From positions 6,532-12,253 of the forward strand of contig DHNF01000107.1 in the NCBI GenBank assembly GCA_002409375.1: DNA of 5,722 nucleotides, written 5' to 3'. The notes beneath the pieces are model-generated. The model did not search any database. It was not told the origin of the DNA and saw only the letters and a list, made by a program, of their open reading frames with translations. Of the stretch, positions 5,691 to 5,722 are shown piece after piece. The stretch's first letter is position 1. The number at the start of each line of letters is the position of its first letter. The DNA is from Ruminococcaceae bacterium UBA5423. Lineage in GTDB: Bacteria > Bacillota > Clostridia > Oscillospirales > Acutalibacteraceae. The position numbers and the translations under genes are program-made.

Positions 5691-5722
5691 ATGAATAAAC
5701 GAACAGTCATTACCGATGAAGG
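5691..5722 (+). CDS. Start of a downstream gene, cut by the window; possibly transcription elongation factor GreA
   Basis: An ATG at 5691 follows GGAGGAG (5674-5680) at 10 nt and opens a frame that runs to the end of the window, reading MNKRTVITDEG. GreA proteins typically open with a short basic stretch, then a V-hydrophobic-T-x-E-G motif before a long coiled coil, and this opening fits. Eleven residues cannot prove it. A perfect sigma-A promoter 76 bases upstream of the ATG is compatible with a highly expressed housekeeping gene. The existence of a gene here is well supported; the GreA name is a guess. Confidence 0.5.
   Translation, partial: MNKRTVITDE

Overview
The window looks like chromosome from a spore-forming or spore-former-derived member of the Clostridia (Bacillota). 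The evidence is strong AGGAGG-type ribosome binding sites, sigma-A-like promoters, TTG/GTG starts, and the gene order M23 peptidase, M50 peptidase, B12-binding-type radical SAM protein, DUF2344-type partner. I know that order from clostridial genomes next to rng-rplU-rpmA. No phage, IS, CRISPR, rRNA or tRNA sequence was seen. The genus cannot be read from the sequence.

Positions 1-3670 hold a tightly packed plus-strand cluster. It begins with the 3' part of an M23 (LytM) metallopeptidase gene. This overlaps by 8 bp a small membrane-embedded M50 site-2-type protease gene, and the pair resembles SpoIVFA/SpoIVFB. After a 73-bp gap with a plausible sigma-A promoter come a 611-aa radical SAM protein (TIGR03960 type) and a 216-aa TIGR03936/DUF2344 protein. 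Their stop and start codons overlap (TTGA). The rng-rplU genes expected next are absent. Instead a 92-aa two-CxxC (zinc-ribbon-like) protein follows, with its Shine-Dalgarno sequence in the loop of a 6-bp hairpin.

A minus-strand tspO gene converges on this cluster with only 10 bp between the stop codons and no visible terminator there. Between tspO and the next plus-strand gene lies a 262-bp divergent intergenic region. It contains a strong hairpin followed by T7 that reads as a plus-strand intrinsic terminator. One reading is that transcripts of the left-hand cluster run antisense through tspO and stop there.

The right end holds a 282-aa protein of unknown function (GTG start at 4761 with a perfect GGAGGTGA site). 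It is followed by the first 32 bp of another gene whose few residues are compatible with GreA. A textbook-perfect sigma-A promoter (TTGACA, 17 bp, TATAAT) lies in the last codons of the 282-aa gene and drives that downstream gene.

I see no clearly new multi-gene system. The best second-look items are the Shine-Dalgarno hairpin, the terminator placed beyond tspO, the unassigned 282-aa protein, and the radical SAM/DUF2344 pair, whose chemistry I do not know to be established.
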